A stretch of 64,000 nucleotides of DNA, taken from Pseudomonas lurida. Lineage in GTDB: Bacteria > Pseudomonadota > Gammaproteobacteria > Pseudomonadales > Pseudomonadaceae. Where the stretch lies: positions 2,215,501-2,279,500 of the forward strand of contig NZ_PDJB01000001.1 in the NCBI RefSeq assembly GCF_002563895.1, in the 5' to 3' direction. Made by a program: the position numbers and the translations under genes. This document shows, piece after piece, positions 8,713 to 16,840 of this stretch (its first letter is position 1; each line of letters starts with the position of its first letter). The notes below the pieces were generated by a model that saw nothing but the letters and a program-made list of their open reading frames with translations, searched no databases and was not told where the DNA came from.

Positions 8713-9474
8713 TCAGCCCAACCGTGCAGCGGCGCGCGCGACGATCTCAGCGCGCACCCTGCGCGATTCGGCGGTGCGCTTGTTGGCTTCTTCCAGCACA
8801 TGCGCGGGCGCGGAGTCCGGGCGGCCGGAATCGAAGGGGGGCGCGGGGGCGTATTCGATCTGCAATTGCACCAGCTGCGCCGCAGCCTCGCTGTACAACT
8901 CGGCCGCCAGGGTCAGGGCGAAGTCGATGCCGGCCGTGATACCGCCACCGGTGAGCAGGTTGCCGTCACGGACCACGCGCTCTTGCACAGGGATGGCGCC
9001 GAGCGGGGCGAGCAAGTCGTGGTAGGCCCAATGTGTCGTCGCCTTGCGGCCGCGCAGCAGGCCCGCTGCGCCCAGCACCAGCGAGCCGGTGCACACCGAG
9101 GTCACATAGCGCGCGGTCTGTGCCTGGGTCTTGAGGAAGTCCAGGGTCTGCGGGTCTTCCATCAACGCGCCCACGCCGGAACCGCCGGGCACGCAGATCA
9201 CATCCAGGCGCGGGCAGTCGGTGTACGTCATGGTCGGGGTGAACACCAGCCCGGTGCCGGAACCGCCGGGCACGCAGATCACATCCAGGCGCGGGCAGTC
9301 GGTGTACGTCATGGTCGGGGTGAACACCAGCCCGGTGCTGGAAGTGACGGGTTCCAGATCTTTCCACACCAGGTGCAGTTTCACATCCGGCAGCGAACCC
9401 AGTACGTCGTAGGGACCCGTGAGGTCCAGTTGCTGGATGCCGGGGAACAACAGGAAGCCGATCTGCAAGGTCAT
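8713..9474 (-). CDS. inhA: Isonitrile hydratase-like DJ-1/PfpI protein with internal 27-residue duplication
   Basis: This DJ-1/PfpI superfamily protein closely resembles Pseudomonas isonitrile hydratase (InhA), which hydrates isonitriles to N-substituted formamides. Family landmarks are present: FLLFPGIQQLDLTGP at the N-terminus, the nucleophile elbow SVCTGSLVLGAAGLL with the catalytic cysteine, THWAYHDLL, and GGGITAGIDFAL. Its length is 253 residues. The usual length is about 228, and the excess equals one extra copy of a 27-residue block (TGLVFTPTMTYTDCP through CVPGGSG) encoded by an 81-bp exact tandem repeat. The copy adds a strand plus the PGG loop and may disturb the fold. The start ATG 9474 follows GGAG. 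It is divergent from a GlxA-type regulator that may control it. Confidence 0.85.
   Translation of the reverse strand: MTLQIGFLLFPGIQQLDLTGPYDVLGSLPDVKLHLVWKDLEPVTSSTGLVFTPTMTYTDCPRLDVICVPGGSGTGLVFTPTMTYTDCPRLDVICVPGGSGVGALMEDPQTLDFLKTQAQTARYVTSVCTGSLVLGAAGLLRGRKATTHWAYHDLLAPLGAIPVQERVVRDGNLLTGGGITAGIDFALTLAAELYSEAAAQLVQLQIEYAPAPPFDSGRPDSAPAHVLEEANKRTAESRRVRAEIVARAAARLG
9175..9337. repeat. 81-bp perfect tandem duplication inside inhA
   Basis: Two head-to-tail identical 81-base units occupy about 9175-9255 and 9256-9336. The unit length is a multiple of three, so the reading frame stays open. The flanks differ at once on both sides, which is consistent with a single recent slippage or unequal-crossover event, or an assembly artefact. 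Confidence 0.95.
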
Positions 9475-9564
9475 GAATGTAGCTCCGTCAAAGGGGTGGA
9501 CGGCTTCACTCTAGAGGCCTAGGCTTTGGCGGATACGCCATTGAGCCCACGAATCACGCCAATC

Positions 9565-10569
9565 ATGCCTCGAATCGTCCATGTACTCGCTTTCGATAAC
9601 GCCCAGGTGCTTGATGTCACCGGGCCGCTGCAGGTATTTGCCTCCACCAATGACCTGGCGCGCCAGCGCGGCGAACCTTTGCCTTATGCCGTCTCGGTGA
9701 TCGCCGCGCAGGCGCAGCCGGTGATGACCTCGGCCGGCCTGGCGCTGGTAGCCGAGCCGCTGCCCGCTGTCGATGCGCCGTGCGACACCCTGGTGATCGC
9801 CGGCGGCTGGGGCGTGTACGGCGCCGCCGAAGACCCGGCGTTGGTGGATTGGGTGCGCGAGAAAGCCAGGCACACCCGGCGCATGACGTCAGTGTGTACC
9901 GGTGCGTTTTTGCTGGCCGCCAGCGGCATGCTCGACGGCTGCCGCGTGGCCACCCACTGGACGCGTTGCGAGGAGCTGGCGCGCAAGTTCCCCTCGCTGA
10001 CGGTGGAGTCCAACCCGATTTTCATCCAGCAGGGCGCTGTATGGACGTCTGCCGGTGTCACCGCCGGCATCGATTTGTGCCTGGCGTTGGTGGAAGAAGA
10101 CTTGGGCCGTGCCGTGGCCCTGGAAGTGGCGCGGCACCTGGTGGTGTTCCTCAAGCGTCCCGGCGGCCAGTCGCAATTCAGCGTGACCTTGTCGCTGCAA
10201 AAGGATGACAGCCGCTTTGCCGAACTCCACGCCTGGATGGCCGAAAACCTGACCCTGGATCTGAACATTTCCACCCTGGCCGCCCAAGCCGGCATGAGCG
10301 AGCGCAGCTTCGTGCGCCACTACCGGGCCGAAACCGGACAGACCCCGGCGCGTGCCGTCGAATTGATCCGCGTCGAAACTGCGCGCCGGCAATTGGCCGA
10401 CAGCACCGCATCGATCAAGCGCATCGCCGTACAGTGCGGGTTTGGCAGTGAAGAGACCTTGCGGCGCAGTTTTCTGCGTGCGCTGGAGGTCACGCCCCAG
10501 GCCTACCGCGAGCGCTTTTCGCCAAGCAGCTCCAGTAGCGCGTCAAGCGTGGCCTGCGGCGCCTCCTGA
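9565..10569 (+). CDS. GlxA family transcriptional regulator (DJ-1 domain plus AraC HTH)
   Basis: This 334-residue regulator has an N-terminal DJ-1/PfpI-like sensor domain (about 1-180; VLAFDNAQVLDVTGP, nucleophile-elbow-like SVCTGAFLLAASG). Two AraC-type helix-turn-helices follow in the C-terminal 100 residues (ISTLAAQAGMSERSFVRHY and IAVQCGFGSEETLRRSF). Such proteins sense small amines or related metabolites and activate neighbouring genes. It is divergent from inhA, 90 bases apart, so inhA is a likely target (inference). ATG 9565 was chosen because the next residues start the first DJ-1 strand; no strong ribosome site is visible. Its 3' end overlaps the convergent hydrolase gene by 67 bases. 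Confidence 0.85.
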   Translation: MPRIVHVLAFDNAQVLDVTGPLQVFASTNDLARQRGEPLPYAVSVIAAQAQPVMTSAGLALVAEPLPAVDAPCDTLVIAGGWGVYGAAEDPALVDWVREKARHTRRMTSVCTGAFLLAASGMLDGCRVATHWTRCEELARKFPSLTVESNPIFIQQGAVWTSAGVTAGIDLCLALVEEDLGRAVALEVARHLVVFLKRPGGQSQFSVTLSLQKDDSRFAELHAWMAENLTLDLNISTLAAQAGMSERSFVRHYRAETGQTPARAVELIRVETARRQLADSTASIKRIAVQCGFGSEETLRRSFLRALEVTPQAYRERFSPSSSSSASSVACGAS

Positions 10570-11417
10570 GGAATGTTGTGGCCTACACCGTGCAACACCT
10601 GGCGCCGGTAAGACCCACTGAAATGCTCAATGTCATCATCCTCTTCGGGCGGCGGGCCCACGCCATCATCGGCGCCGCACAGCGAAATGCTCGGCACCGA
10701 AATCGCCGGTTGCAGGGCCAGTGCAGCTTCAATGGATTCCAGTGCCGGGTCGCCGGGCGCGTACATGAAACGATGGCGATACGAGTGAATCACCACCTCG
10801 ACGAAATCCGCGTTATCGAACGACGGCGCCGTCTGGTCATACAGGCTTGGCCCCGCACCCCAGGACGGCGACCACAGGGACCACAACAGCTTGCAGAGTT
10901 CGCGACGGTTGGCGGTCAAACCGTCCACACCGCGCTGGGTGTGGAAGTAGAACTGGTACCACAAGCGATGCTCCGTCTCGGGCGCGCGTGGCTTGAGGGA
11001 TTTGGCGATGTCCTGGATGTTGTAGCCATCCCCGGTCACCAACCCGCACACGCGCTCGGGCCACAGCGCCGCGACGATACACGCGGCACGCCCACCCCAG
11101 TCATAGCCGGCGAGGGTTGCCTGCGCGATACCCAGCGCGTCCATGAAATCCAGCAGGTCCTTGGCCAACGCCGCCTGCTGCCCGGAACGCATCACCTGCG
11201 CGTTGATGAACCGCGTAGGGCCATAACCGCGCAGATACGGCACCAACACCCGACACCCGCGCGCGGCAAGTACCGGCGCGATCTCGTCATAGCCGCGCGG
11301 GTCATAGGGGAAGCCATGCAGCAGGATCACAGGCGTACCGTCGGCAGGTCCGTGGGCTTCATAGGCCACGTCGAGCATCGAAGTGCGCACGTAATGCAGG
11401 GGGAGGGCGGTGGTCAT
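10503..11417 (-). CDS. Alpha/beta-fold hydrolase, epoxide hydrolase/dehalogenase-like
   Basis: This 304-residue cytoplasmic alpha/beta hydrolase has the oxyanion element ILLHGFPYDPRGYDE near residue 32 and a nucleophile elbow GYDWGG, so an aspartate rather than a serine is the likely nucleophile. That is typical of the epoxide hydrolase/haloalkane dehalogenase branch. The C-terminal GVGHNIPQEAP carries the catalytic histidine. The substrate is unknown. The start ATG 11417 follows AGGAG. The coding end overlaps the convergent GlxA-type gene by 67 bases, so both proteins' last 20-odd residues share DNA. Confidence 0.85.
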   Translation of the reverse strand: MTTALPLHYVRTSMLDVAYEAHGPADGTPVILLHGFPYDPRGYDEIAPVLAARGCRVLVPYLRGYGPTRFINAQVMRSGQQAALAKDLLDFMDALGIAQATLAGYDWGGRAACIVAALWPERVCGLVTGDGYNIQDIAKSLKPRAPETEHRLWYQFYFHTQRGVDGLTANRRELCKLLWSLWSPSWGAGPSLYDQTAPSFDNADFVEVVIHSYRHRFMYAPGDPALESIEAALALQPAISVPSISLCGADDGVGPPPEEDDDIEHFSGSYRRQVLHGVGHNIPQEAPQATLDALLELLGEKRSR

Positions 11418-11476
11418 GGTCGTCTCCTGTCAGGTGCTGTAACTCTAATGGAGGGGTGTGACGGGATGGCGCGCGA

Positions 11477-11965
11477 TTAAAGGCCGTGGTGTGACTTGTC
11501 CAGGCCAAGATCAGCGCGGCTCAGGACATGCTTGAAGTGATGCCGCCACAGCTCCACCCCCAACTGCCCGGAACGATCCAATGACGAGCCCACCGTCAGA
11601 TCGCTGATCAGCGTCGGCTGCAGCCCCGCATCAAACAATGCAAACCCCGCGGCCAGCACGCACGTATCGGTCTGGATGCCGCACACCAGTACACGTTCCG
11701 GCCCGAGGCTTTTGAGGTAGGCGACGGTTTCAGGTGTCGGCGCATAGCCGTGCTTGATGAAGATGCGATCCGCGGCAATCAGGCTCTGGTCGTCCGGCGC
11801 CGGTTGCCAGCCGAGTTGCCGGGCGAAGGGCGTGACGCTCTCGTCATGGCGCTCCACGGTGGCGACTGACGGCATGCGACCCAGCAGGGAAGCGATGCCG
11901 TCGACCAGCCACGCCGGCGGGTTGAAGGAGGGCTGCACATCGATGATCAGCAGTACCTGGCGCAT
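11477..11965 (-). CDS. Isochorismatase-family cysteine hydrolase
   Basis: This 162-residue member of the isochorismatase/nicotinamidase superfamily has a complete catalytic triad: aspartate in LLIIDVQ near residue 8, lysine in FIKHGY, and cysteine in GIQTDTCVLAAG. Members hydrolyse amides, ureas or vinyl ethers; the substrate cannot be named. ATG 11965 was chosen for AGGA five bases upstream and for placing the aspartate at the usual depth. It lies 59 bases downstream of the alpha/beta hydrolase gene start on the same strand, with no overlap. Confidence 0.88.
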   Translation of the reverse strand: MRQVLLIIDVQPSFNPPAWLVDGIASLLGRMPSVATVERHDESVTPFARQLGWQPAPDDQSLIAADRIFIKHGYAPTPETVAYLKSLGPERVLVCGIQTDTCVLAAGFALFDAGLQPTLISDLTVGSSLDRSGQLGVELWRHHFKHVLSRADLGLDKSHHGL

Positions 11966-12013
11966 GGCGTTCCTGTCCGTGGTCGAGTGGCTGCCCATTG
12001 TGCACAGGCCACT

Positions 12014-13840
12014 TCAGGGTTGCCAGGTGGTTTTCTCGCCGCTGAGCTTGCGGTCCAAGAACGTCGCCGCGCTGATCAACGCCAGGTGACTCAATGCCTG
12101 GGGCGTATTGCCGAGGTGGTGGGCCTGGCTGTCGAACTCTTCGGCGTACAAACCCAGGGGGTTGGCGTAGCGCAGCAGTTGTTCGAACTCCAGGTGGGCC
12201 TTTTCAACCTGGCCGGCGCGGGCCAGGCATTCGACGTACCAGAACGAGCAGGCCGCGAAGGCGCCTTCGGTGCCTTGCAGGCCGTCGATCTGGCTGTCGT
12301 CGTTGCGGTAGCGGTAGACCATGCCGTCGCGCACCAGGCTTTTCTGAATGGCTTCCAGGGTCGAGAGCCAGCGTGGATCGGTCGCCGCGACGAAGCGCAC
12401 CAGTGGCATCAGCAGCATCGAGCCGTCGAGCGCCGTGCTGCCGGTATGCTGTACGAAATGCCCACGCTCTTCGTTCCAGAAATTGCTCCAGATGTCGGCG
12501 TAGATCGCTTGCCGAGTCTGGTCCCAGCGTGCGAACGGCGCTGGCAGCGAGCGCTTGGACGCAAGGCGGATGGCACGGTCCAGTGCCACCCAGCACATCA
12601 GCCGCGAATGCAGGAAATGATGCTGCTCGCCGCGCATTTCCCAAATGCCCACGTCCTGGGTATTCCAGATCTCGCAGACCTGGTCGGCCACGTCCACGGT
12701 GTGTTTCCAGCCTTCGTGGGAGATCGCTTCCCCGTACTTGTTGACCAGGTACACCGCGTCCATCAATTCGCCGTAGATGTCCAACTGGATCTGGTCGAAA
12801 GCCTCGTTGCCGATGCGCACCGGCTTGGCTCCGCCGTGGCCCTTGAAGTGGTCAAGCTCGGCTTCCGGCAACTCCTGGCGACCGTCGATGCCATACAGGA
12901 TGTTGATCTTGGTCGACTGACTGCAGCAGTCGCTGACCCGGCCTTTGAGCCAGCGCATATAGGCATTGGCTTCCTCGACAAAGCCCAGGCGCATGAACGC
13001 GTAGACGGTGAACGAGGCATCGCGGATCCAGGTGTAGCGGTAGTCCCAGTTACGTTCGCCGCCGGGCGTTTCGGGCAGGCCGAAGGTCGCGGCAGCGATG
13101 ATTGCGCCGTGTTTGCGCGAGGTCAGCAACTTGAGCGCCAGCGCCGAGCGGTTGACCATTTCGCGCCAACGCCCGCGGTAATTCGATTGCGCGATCCAGC
13201 CGCGCCAGAACTTCAAGGTATGGGCCAGCGCCAGGTCGGTGCAGCTGCTGTCCACGCGTGCATCCTCCTGCCCGCCGAGGACGAACTCGGCGCCTTCCTC
13301 TTGGTCCAGGGCAAAACTGGCCACGGCGGCGTCGTTCTCAAGCTGCAGCGGATGGCTGCCGGACAGGCGCAGGCCGGGTTGACCGCCGGCAGTGAAGACG
13401 ACGGTGCCATTGTCCAAGGCTGCGTGGGTCGGCGTGCGCGCATAGTCGTGCCGCACCGCGCAGCGCAGGTGAATGTCAGCCTTGCCACTGACCACTCGAA
13501 CCCGACGGATCAGCAGCGGCAAGTCATCGATTTCTTCGCTGATGACCAGCAGGTCAGTGATCTCCACCACAGCTTGGTCGCTGAGCCAACGGGTTTGCAG
13601 CACATTGGTGTCGGGCAGGTAGATTTGTTCGCGGCGCGCGTTGGGCAGGTCCGGGGTGAGTTGGAAAATGCCGGCGTCGGGGCTGTCCAGCAGCGAGCAG
13701 AAGATCGACGGGCTGTCGAATTCCGGCCAGCAGAAAAAGTCGATGCTGCCTTTGTCGTTCACCAAGGCGGCACTGCGCATATCGCCAATGATGCCGTGGG
13801 CATCGATGGCGCTCTGTTGTTCGTTCTTCAAATCAACCAT
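12014..13840 (-). CDS. Glycoside hydrolase family 15 protein (glucoamylase/trehalase-like)
   Basis: This protein of about 608 residues has an N-terminal beta-sandwich (IGDMRSAALVNDKGSIDFFC, with a CWPEFDSPS segment). A GH15 (alpha/alpha)6 barrel follows, with the core RNWDYRYTWIRDASFT near residue 287 and catalytic-type acids in the PEAELDHFKGHGG and QGTEGAF segments. Such proteins hydrolyse alpha-glucosidic bonds, some being trehalases. No signal peptide is seen, so it is probably cytoplasmic. ATG 13840 lies ten bases after GGAG and overlaps the upstream SDR stop by eight bases; a GTG at 13846 is possible. The coupling with an SDR suggests a shared carbohydrate or osmoprotectant role (inference). 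Confidence 0.87.
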   Translation of the reverse strand: MVDLKNEQQSAIDAHGIIGDMRSAALVNDKGSIDFFCWPEFDSPSIFCSLLDSPDAGIFQLTPDLPNARREQIYLPDTNVLQTRWLSDQAVVEITDLLVISEEIDDLPLLIRRVRVVSGKADIHLRCAVRHDYARTPTHAALDNGTVVFTAGGQPGLRLSGSHPLQLENDAAVASFALDQEEGAEFVLGGQEDARVDSSCTDLALAHTLKFWRGWIAQSNYRGRWREMVNRSALALKLLTSRKHGAIIAAATFGLPETPGGERNWDYRYTWIRDASFTVYAFMRLGFVEEANAYMRWLKGRVSDCCSQSTKINILYGIDGRQELPEAELDHFKGHGGAKPVRIGNEAFDQIQLDIYGELMDAVYLVNKYGEAISHEGWKHTVDVADQVCEIWNTQDVGIWEMRGEQHHFLHSRLMCWVALDRAIRLASKRSLPAPFARWDQTRQAIYADIWSNFWNEERGHFVQHTGSTALDGSMLLMPLVRFVAATDPRWLSTLEAIQKSLVRDGMVYRYRNDDSQIDGLQGTEGAFAACSFWYVECLARAGQVEKAHLEFEQLLRYANPLGLYAEEFDSQAHHLGNTPQALSHLALISAATFLDRKLSGEKTTWQP

Positions 13841-14633
13841 TGCCACGGAACTCCGGATAAAGGCTCATGCCGCCGTCAATAAAAAGCGTGCTGCCTACCA
13901 CATAGTCGGAGGCATCACTGGCCAGCCACACCACGGCGTTGGCCACGTCTTCCACATCGCCCACGCGACCGTAGGGAATCAGCTTGAGCAGTTCTTTTTC
14001 CGCCGCGCCTTCGGTGGCCGCACGGTTGATCGCCGTACGGATCGCACCTGGCGCAATGCCGTTGATGCGGATGCGCTGTTGGCTGACTTCCTGGGCGAGG
14101 GTGCGCATCAGCATCTCAACGCCGCCCTTGGACGCCGCGTAATTCACATGACCGGCCCAGGGGATCAATTGGTGCACTGAGCTCATGTGAATGATTTTGC
14201 CCGCCGCCCGCGACACGCCATCGCGCACGCCTTGCCGATTGAAGATACGCACGGCCGCGCGGGCACACAGGAACTGGCCGGTGAGGTTGACGCCGATCAC
14301 CGCATTCCAGTCGTCGAGGCTCATGTCGACCAGGTTGGCGTCCTTTTGCATCCCGGAGTTGGCTACCAGGATGTCCAGGTGGCCGAAGGCATCCAGGGTC
14401 TTTGCAAACAGCGTTTCCACATCGGCCTCTTTGGAGACGTCGGCGCCGATGGCGATCGCGCGGCCACCCTCGGCGTTGATCTGCGCTGCCAAGGCTTCGG
14501 CCGGTGCGGCCTGGCTGTTGTAGTTCAGCACCACGGCCGCTCCGGCCTGCGCCAGGGCCTTGGCCGCGCCTGCGCCAATTCCCGAACTGGCGCCTGTCAC
14601 CAGGGCCACTTGTTGCTCCAACGAAATACGCAT
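13833..14633 (-). CDS. SDR-family oxidoreductase (glucose 1-dehydrogenase-like)
   Basis: This 266-residue classical short-chain dehydrogenase has the cofactor motif TGASSGIG at residues 14-21 and a catalytic Ser-Tyr-Lys set in MSSVHQLIPWAG and NYAASKGG. The substrate loop is followed by GSTLFIDGGMSLYP. It resembles glucose 1-dehydrogenases and gluconate 5-dehydrogenases. It overlaps the GH15 gene start, forming a two-gene unit; releasing glucose and then oxidising it would be a consistent pair of steps (inference). ATG 14633 follows GGTGAGC. Confidence 0.87.
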   Translation of the reverse strand: MRISLEQQVALVTGASSGIGAGAAKALAQAGAAVVLNYNSQAAPAEALAAQINAEGGRAIAIGADVSKEADVETLFAKTLDAFGHLDILVANSGMQKDANLVDMSLDDWNAVIGVNLTGQFLCARAAVRIFNRQGVRDGVSRAAGKIIHMSSVHQLIPWAGHVNYAASKGGVEMLMRTLAQEVSQQRIRINGIAPGAIRTAINRAATEGAAEKELLKLIPYGRVGDVEDVANAVVWLASDASDYVVGSTLFIDGGMSLYPEFRGNG

Positions 14634-14790
14634 TGCTCACCGACCTTAATTTCGTGAGTTCAAGTAGCTGACTGACGGCGCGCAAGGGAAGTTCAGACGT
14701 GTGAAATTAGCGACTACAACCATGGTGGAAAATGGAATAACAGAACTATAAAAAATAACCATAAGATACTAAAAAACCGCTCAAAAGCGT

Positions 14791-14819
14791 TTGACAGGCT
14801 TTTTCACCCCGTGTCTTAT
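14791..14819 (+). promoter_or_regulatory. Sigma-70 promoter of the accessory biosynthetic operon
   Basis: TTGACA (14791-14796, perfect -35) is followed by a 17-base spacer and TCTTAT (14814-14819; four of six -10 positions). The surrounding 14700-14820 sequence is markedly AT-rich for this genome. Confidence 0.55.
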
Positions 14820-14842
14820 AGGCACACCTCAACCCGCTCCGT

Positions 14843-14919
14843 TGGTAGTTCGGAAGTCATCGCGGGGCCACCTATAAGAGATATCTATGTGCCGGTCGGC
14901 CGATATAGGGGAACTACCA
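14843..14919 (+). promoter_or_regulatory. Structured leader with 9-bp inverted repeat
   Basis: TGGTAGTTC (14843-14851) pairs perfectly with GAACTACCA (14911-14919). Nested inside are CCTATA/TATAGG and a GCCG-GT-CGGC hairpin (14891-14900). It lies in the predicted transcript leader and includes the first possible ATG (14887) of the HAD gene. It could be an operator, attenuator or RNA switch; no known riboswitch class is recognised. Confidence 0.4.
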
Positions 14920-15591
14920 GGTCAGGAAAAAGCCGCTGCCTTAGTTGGCGTGCCTCAGTTAGTTATCTTCGATTGCGACGGTGTACTCGTTGACAGTGAA
15001 GAAATAACCCTGTCTGTGTTGATCGCCATGCTTAATGCGCTTGCTCAGCGCGATACCGTTCTTGATGTCACCCGTTTTATTGAACACTTTCGCGGGCGCA
15101 AGATTGCTCATTGTCTGCGTGAAGCCGAACAGATATTAACGATCAGCCTGGATGCTGAGTTTGAACAACGCTTTCGCCAACAGGCATTGGAAGCGCTGAC
15201 GCTCAACATGAAAGCCACGGAGGGAATAGTTGAAGTACTCGAAGAACTGAACGTTGCTTATTGCGTCGCCTCCAGTGCGCCACGCAATAAGATAGAACAC
15301 TGCCTGCGTATTGCCGGGCTGTTGTCTTATTTCGAAGGGCGAATATTCAGTTGCTATGAAGTCGGGCGTTGGAAACCGGATCCCTTAGTGTTTCTGACGG
15401 CCTGTGACACGTACGGTGTTGATGTCAGTGATGCGCTGGTGGTTGAAGACAGCGTGACGGGTATTCAGGCGGCGGTCGCCGCCCATATAAGGGTGCTGGG
15501 TTTTGGCCCGACAGAGCGACATTCGCAATTGGCCGCTGCCGGGGCATTACCGATTGCGGATATGCGTGAATTACTGGCCCTTTTCAATTGA
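14887..15591 (+). CDS. HAD-family sugar-phosphate phosphatase (YieH-like)
   Basis: Haloacid-dehalogenase phosphatase of the beta-phosphoglucomutase-like subgroup. Motif I is FDCDGVLVDSE (nucleophile and acid aspartates), motif II is ASSAPRNK, motif III is RWKPDP and motif IV is VEDSVTG. The SSAPRNKIEHC...RWKPDP arrangement resembles the E. coli 6-phosphogluconate phosphatase YieH, so a sugar-acid or sugar phosphate is a reasonable substrate class. The start is uncertain: ATG 14887 gives 234 residues, while GTG 14950 would start right before the first strand. It has lower GC than the flanking genes and opens the accessory operon, 25 bases before the transaldolase gene. Confidence 0.82.
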   Translation: MCRSADIGELPGQEKAAALVGVPQLVIFDCDGVLVDSEEITLSVLIAMLNALAQRDTVLDVTRFIEHFRGRKIAHCLREAEQILTISLDAEFEQRFRQQALEALTLNMKATEGIVEVLEELNVAYCVASSAPRNKIEHCLRIAGLLSYFEGRIFSCYEVGRWKPDPLVFLTACDTYGVDVSDALVVEDSVTGIQAAVAAHIRVLGFGPTERHSQLAAAGALPIADMRELLALFN

Positions 15592-15616
15592 TCTTATTAC
15601 TCAGGGAGGAGGCATT

Positions 15617-16840
15617 GTGAACACACTAGGTTACCTGGAGCGGCTCAAGCGCAACGATCAATGTTCAGAAGTGTGGTGGGATTCATCGCCTGCCGTGTAC
15701 CTGCCTTACAAACAGCACTTGCTGGAAAAGTACCCGGCGGCGGCGACTTATATAGAAGCATTGATGCCGGATGATTTCTCCCAGCCCTGGGGTTTGTGCA
15801 GCGCGACCACCAACCCGCGGCTGGTGACGGCCGTGATCCTCGAGAAACGCGAGTATTGGTCATCGCGCTTCAACCTGGCCAGCCTGTCGCCCAGTGAGTT
15901 GCGCAAGCAGCTGTACAACGAAGTGATTGCCGAAGGGGCTTCGATGCTCAAGCCGCTGTGGGTCCAGTCGGCGCAGGCCGAAGGCTGGATTTGCGCGCAG
16001 GTCGACCCGGTGGATGTGCGCTGCACCGAGCGCATGACCACCAGGGGCCTTGAACTGCAGCGCCTCGCACCGAACGTGATGGTCAAGGTACCCGGTAGCC
16101 TGGAGGGGCTGGCGACTGTCGAGCACCTGGTAGCCCAGGGCGCGTCGGTCAATATCACCTTCTGCTTCACGGTCGCCCAGTTCCAGGCCGGTATCCAGGC
16201 CATCGAGCGCGGCAGGGCAAGCGCGCGCAGCAATGGTATCGAGACGGGCCGCTGCAAGTACGTCATCACCTTCATGATCGGGCGCTTCGCCTGCCAGCCT
16301 GAACTCACGTTGCAGGCTGCGGAACGTGGCCTGGTGCTGAGCGCCGAGGAACTGCGCTGGGCCGAGTTGATGATCTACGAGCAGATCCAGGCGCTGGTAG
16401 CAGCGTCGGACGTGCCAGTCAAAACCTTGCTGTCCAGCATAAAAGTCGATGTGGACGAACGCGGCAACAAGCACTGCTGGCACTTGGAAAAGACCGGTCA
16501 GACCGCGACCTGCTACACGCTGACGCCGGATGTCGTGGAGTTTCTGATAGAGCGTGAAAGCCACGGCAAGCCGGTGATGCCGGCCACGGAGCCGCAGAAG
16601 CCGCCTGCCTCGACCTTTTCGAAGTTGGTCCGCATCCCGTATTTCTACGAAGCCTACTTTATCGACAGCATCGAACCGTACGATTTTGGCAACCATGAGG
16701 CATTCATCAACGCCTGCAATGAAGCCAACAGCGCGCACCGGCGCCTGGCGGATTACTGCGTTCGCCTCTGCCCGGTGACAAAGCCTTTCAAGCGCGCGCT
16801 CAACGCGCTGCTGGCGGCCGAATTCGGGGTGATCGCATGA
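15617..16840 (+). CDS. Atypical transaldolase-family aldolase
   Basis: This 407-residue protein belongs to the transaldolase (TIM-barrel class I aldolase) family. It has SATTNPR at 62-68, a VKVPGSLEG segment with the probable Schiff-base lysine at 157, and SVNITFCFTVAQF around 177-189, as in transaldolases. The family transfers a dihydroxyacetone C3 unit between sugar phosphates. It is longer than TalB (about 317), with extra C-terminal sequence after about residue 310, and the motifs diverge from housekeeping enzymes, so a specialised donor or acceptor is likely (inference). The GTG start at 15617 has an excellent GGGAGGAGG site. Its stop overlaps the sulfotransferase start (ATGA). Confidence 0.8.
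   Translation: MNTLGYLERLKRNDQCSEVWWDSSPAVYLPYKQHLLEKYPAAATYIEALMPDDFSQPWGLCSATTNPRLVTAVILEKREYWSSRFNLASLSPSELRKQLYNEVIAEGASMLKPLWVQSAQAEGWICAQVDPVDVRCTERMTTRGLELQRLAPNVMVKVPGSLEGLATVEHLVAQGASVNITFCFTVAQFQAGIQAIERGRASARSNGIETGRCKYVITFMIGRFACQPELTLQAAERGLVLSAEELRWAELMIYEQIQALVAASDVPVKTLLSSIKVDVDERGNKHCWHLEKTGQTATCYTLTPDVVEFLIERESHGKPVMPATEPQKPPASTFSKLVRIPYFYEAYFIDSIEPYDFGNHEAFINACNEANSAHRRLADYCVRLCPVTKPFKRALNALLAAEFGVIA

Noticed and set aside
11987..13882. 631-codon plus-strand frame opposite the GH15 gene
   Set aside because: Arises from third-position bias of the GH15 gene; no ribosome site or recognisable domain.
14820..14955. Known riboswitch (SAM or guanidine class) before the accessory operon
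   Set aside because: Stems exist but none of the conserved core words of these classes could be recognised.
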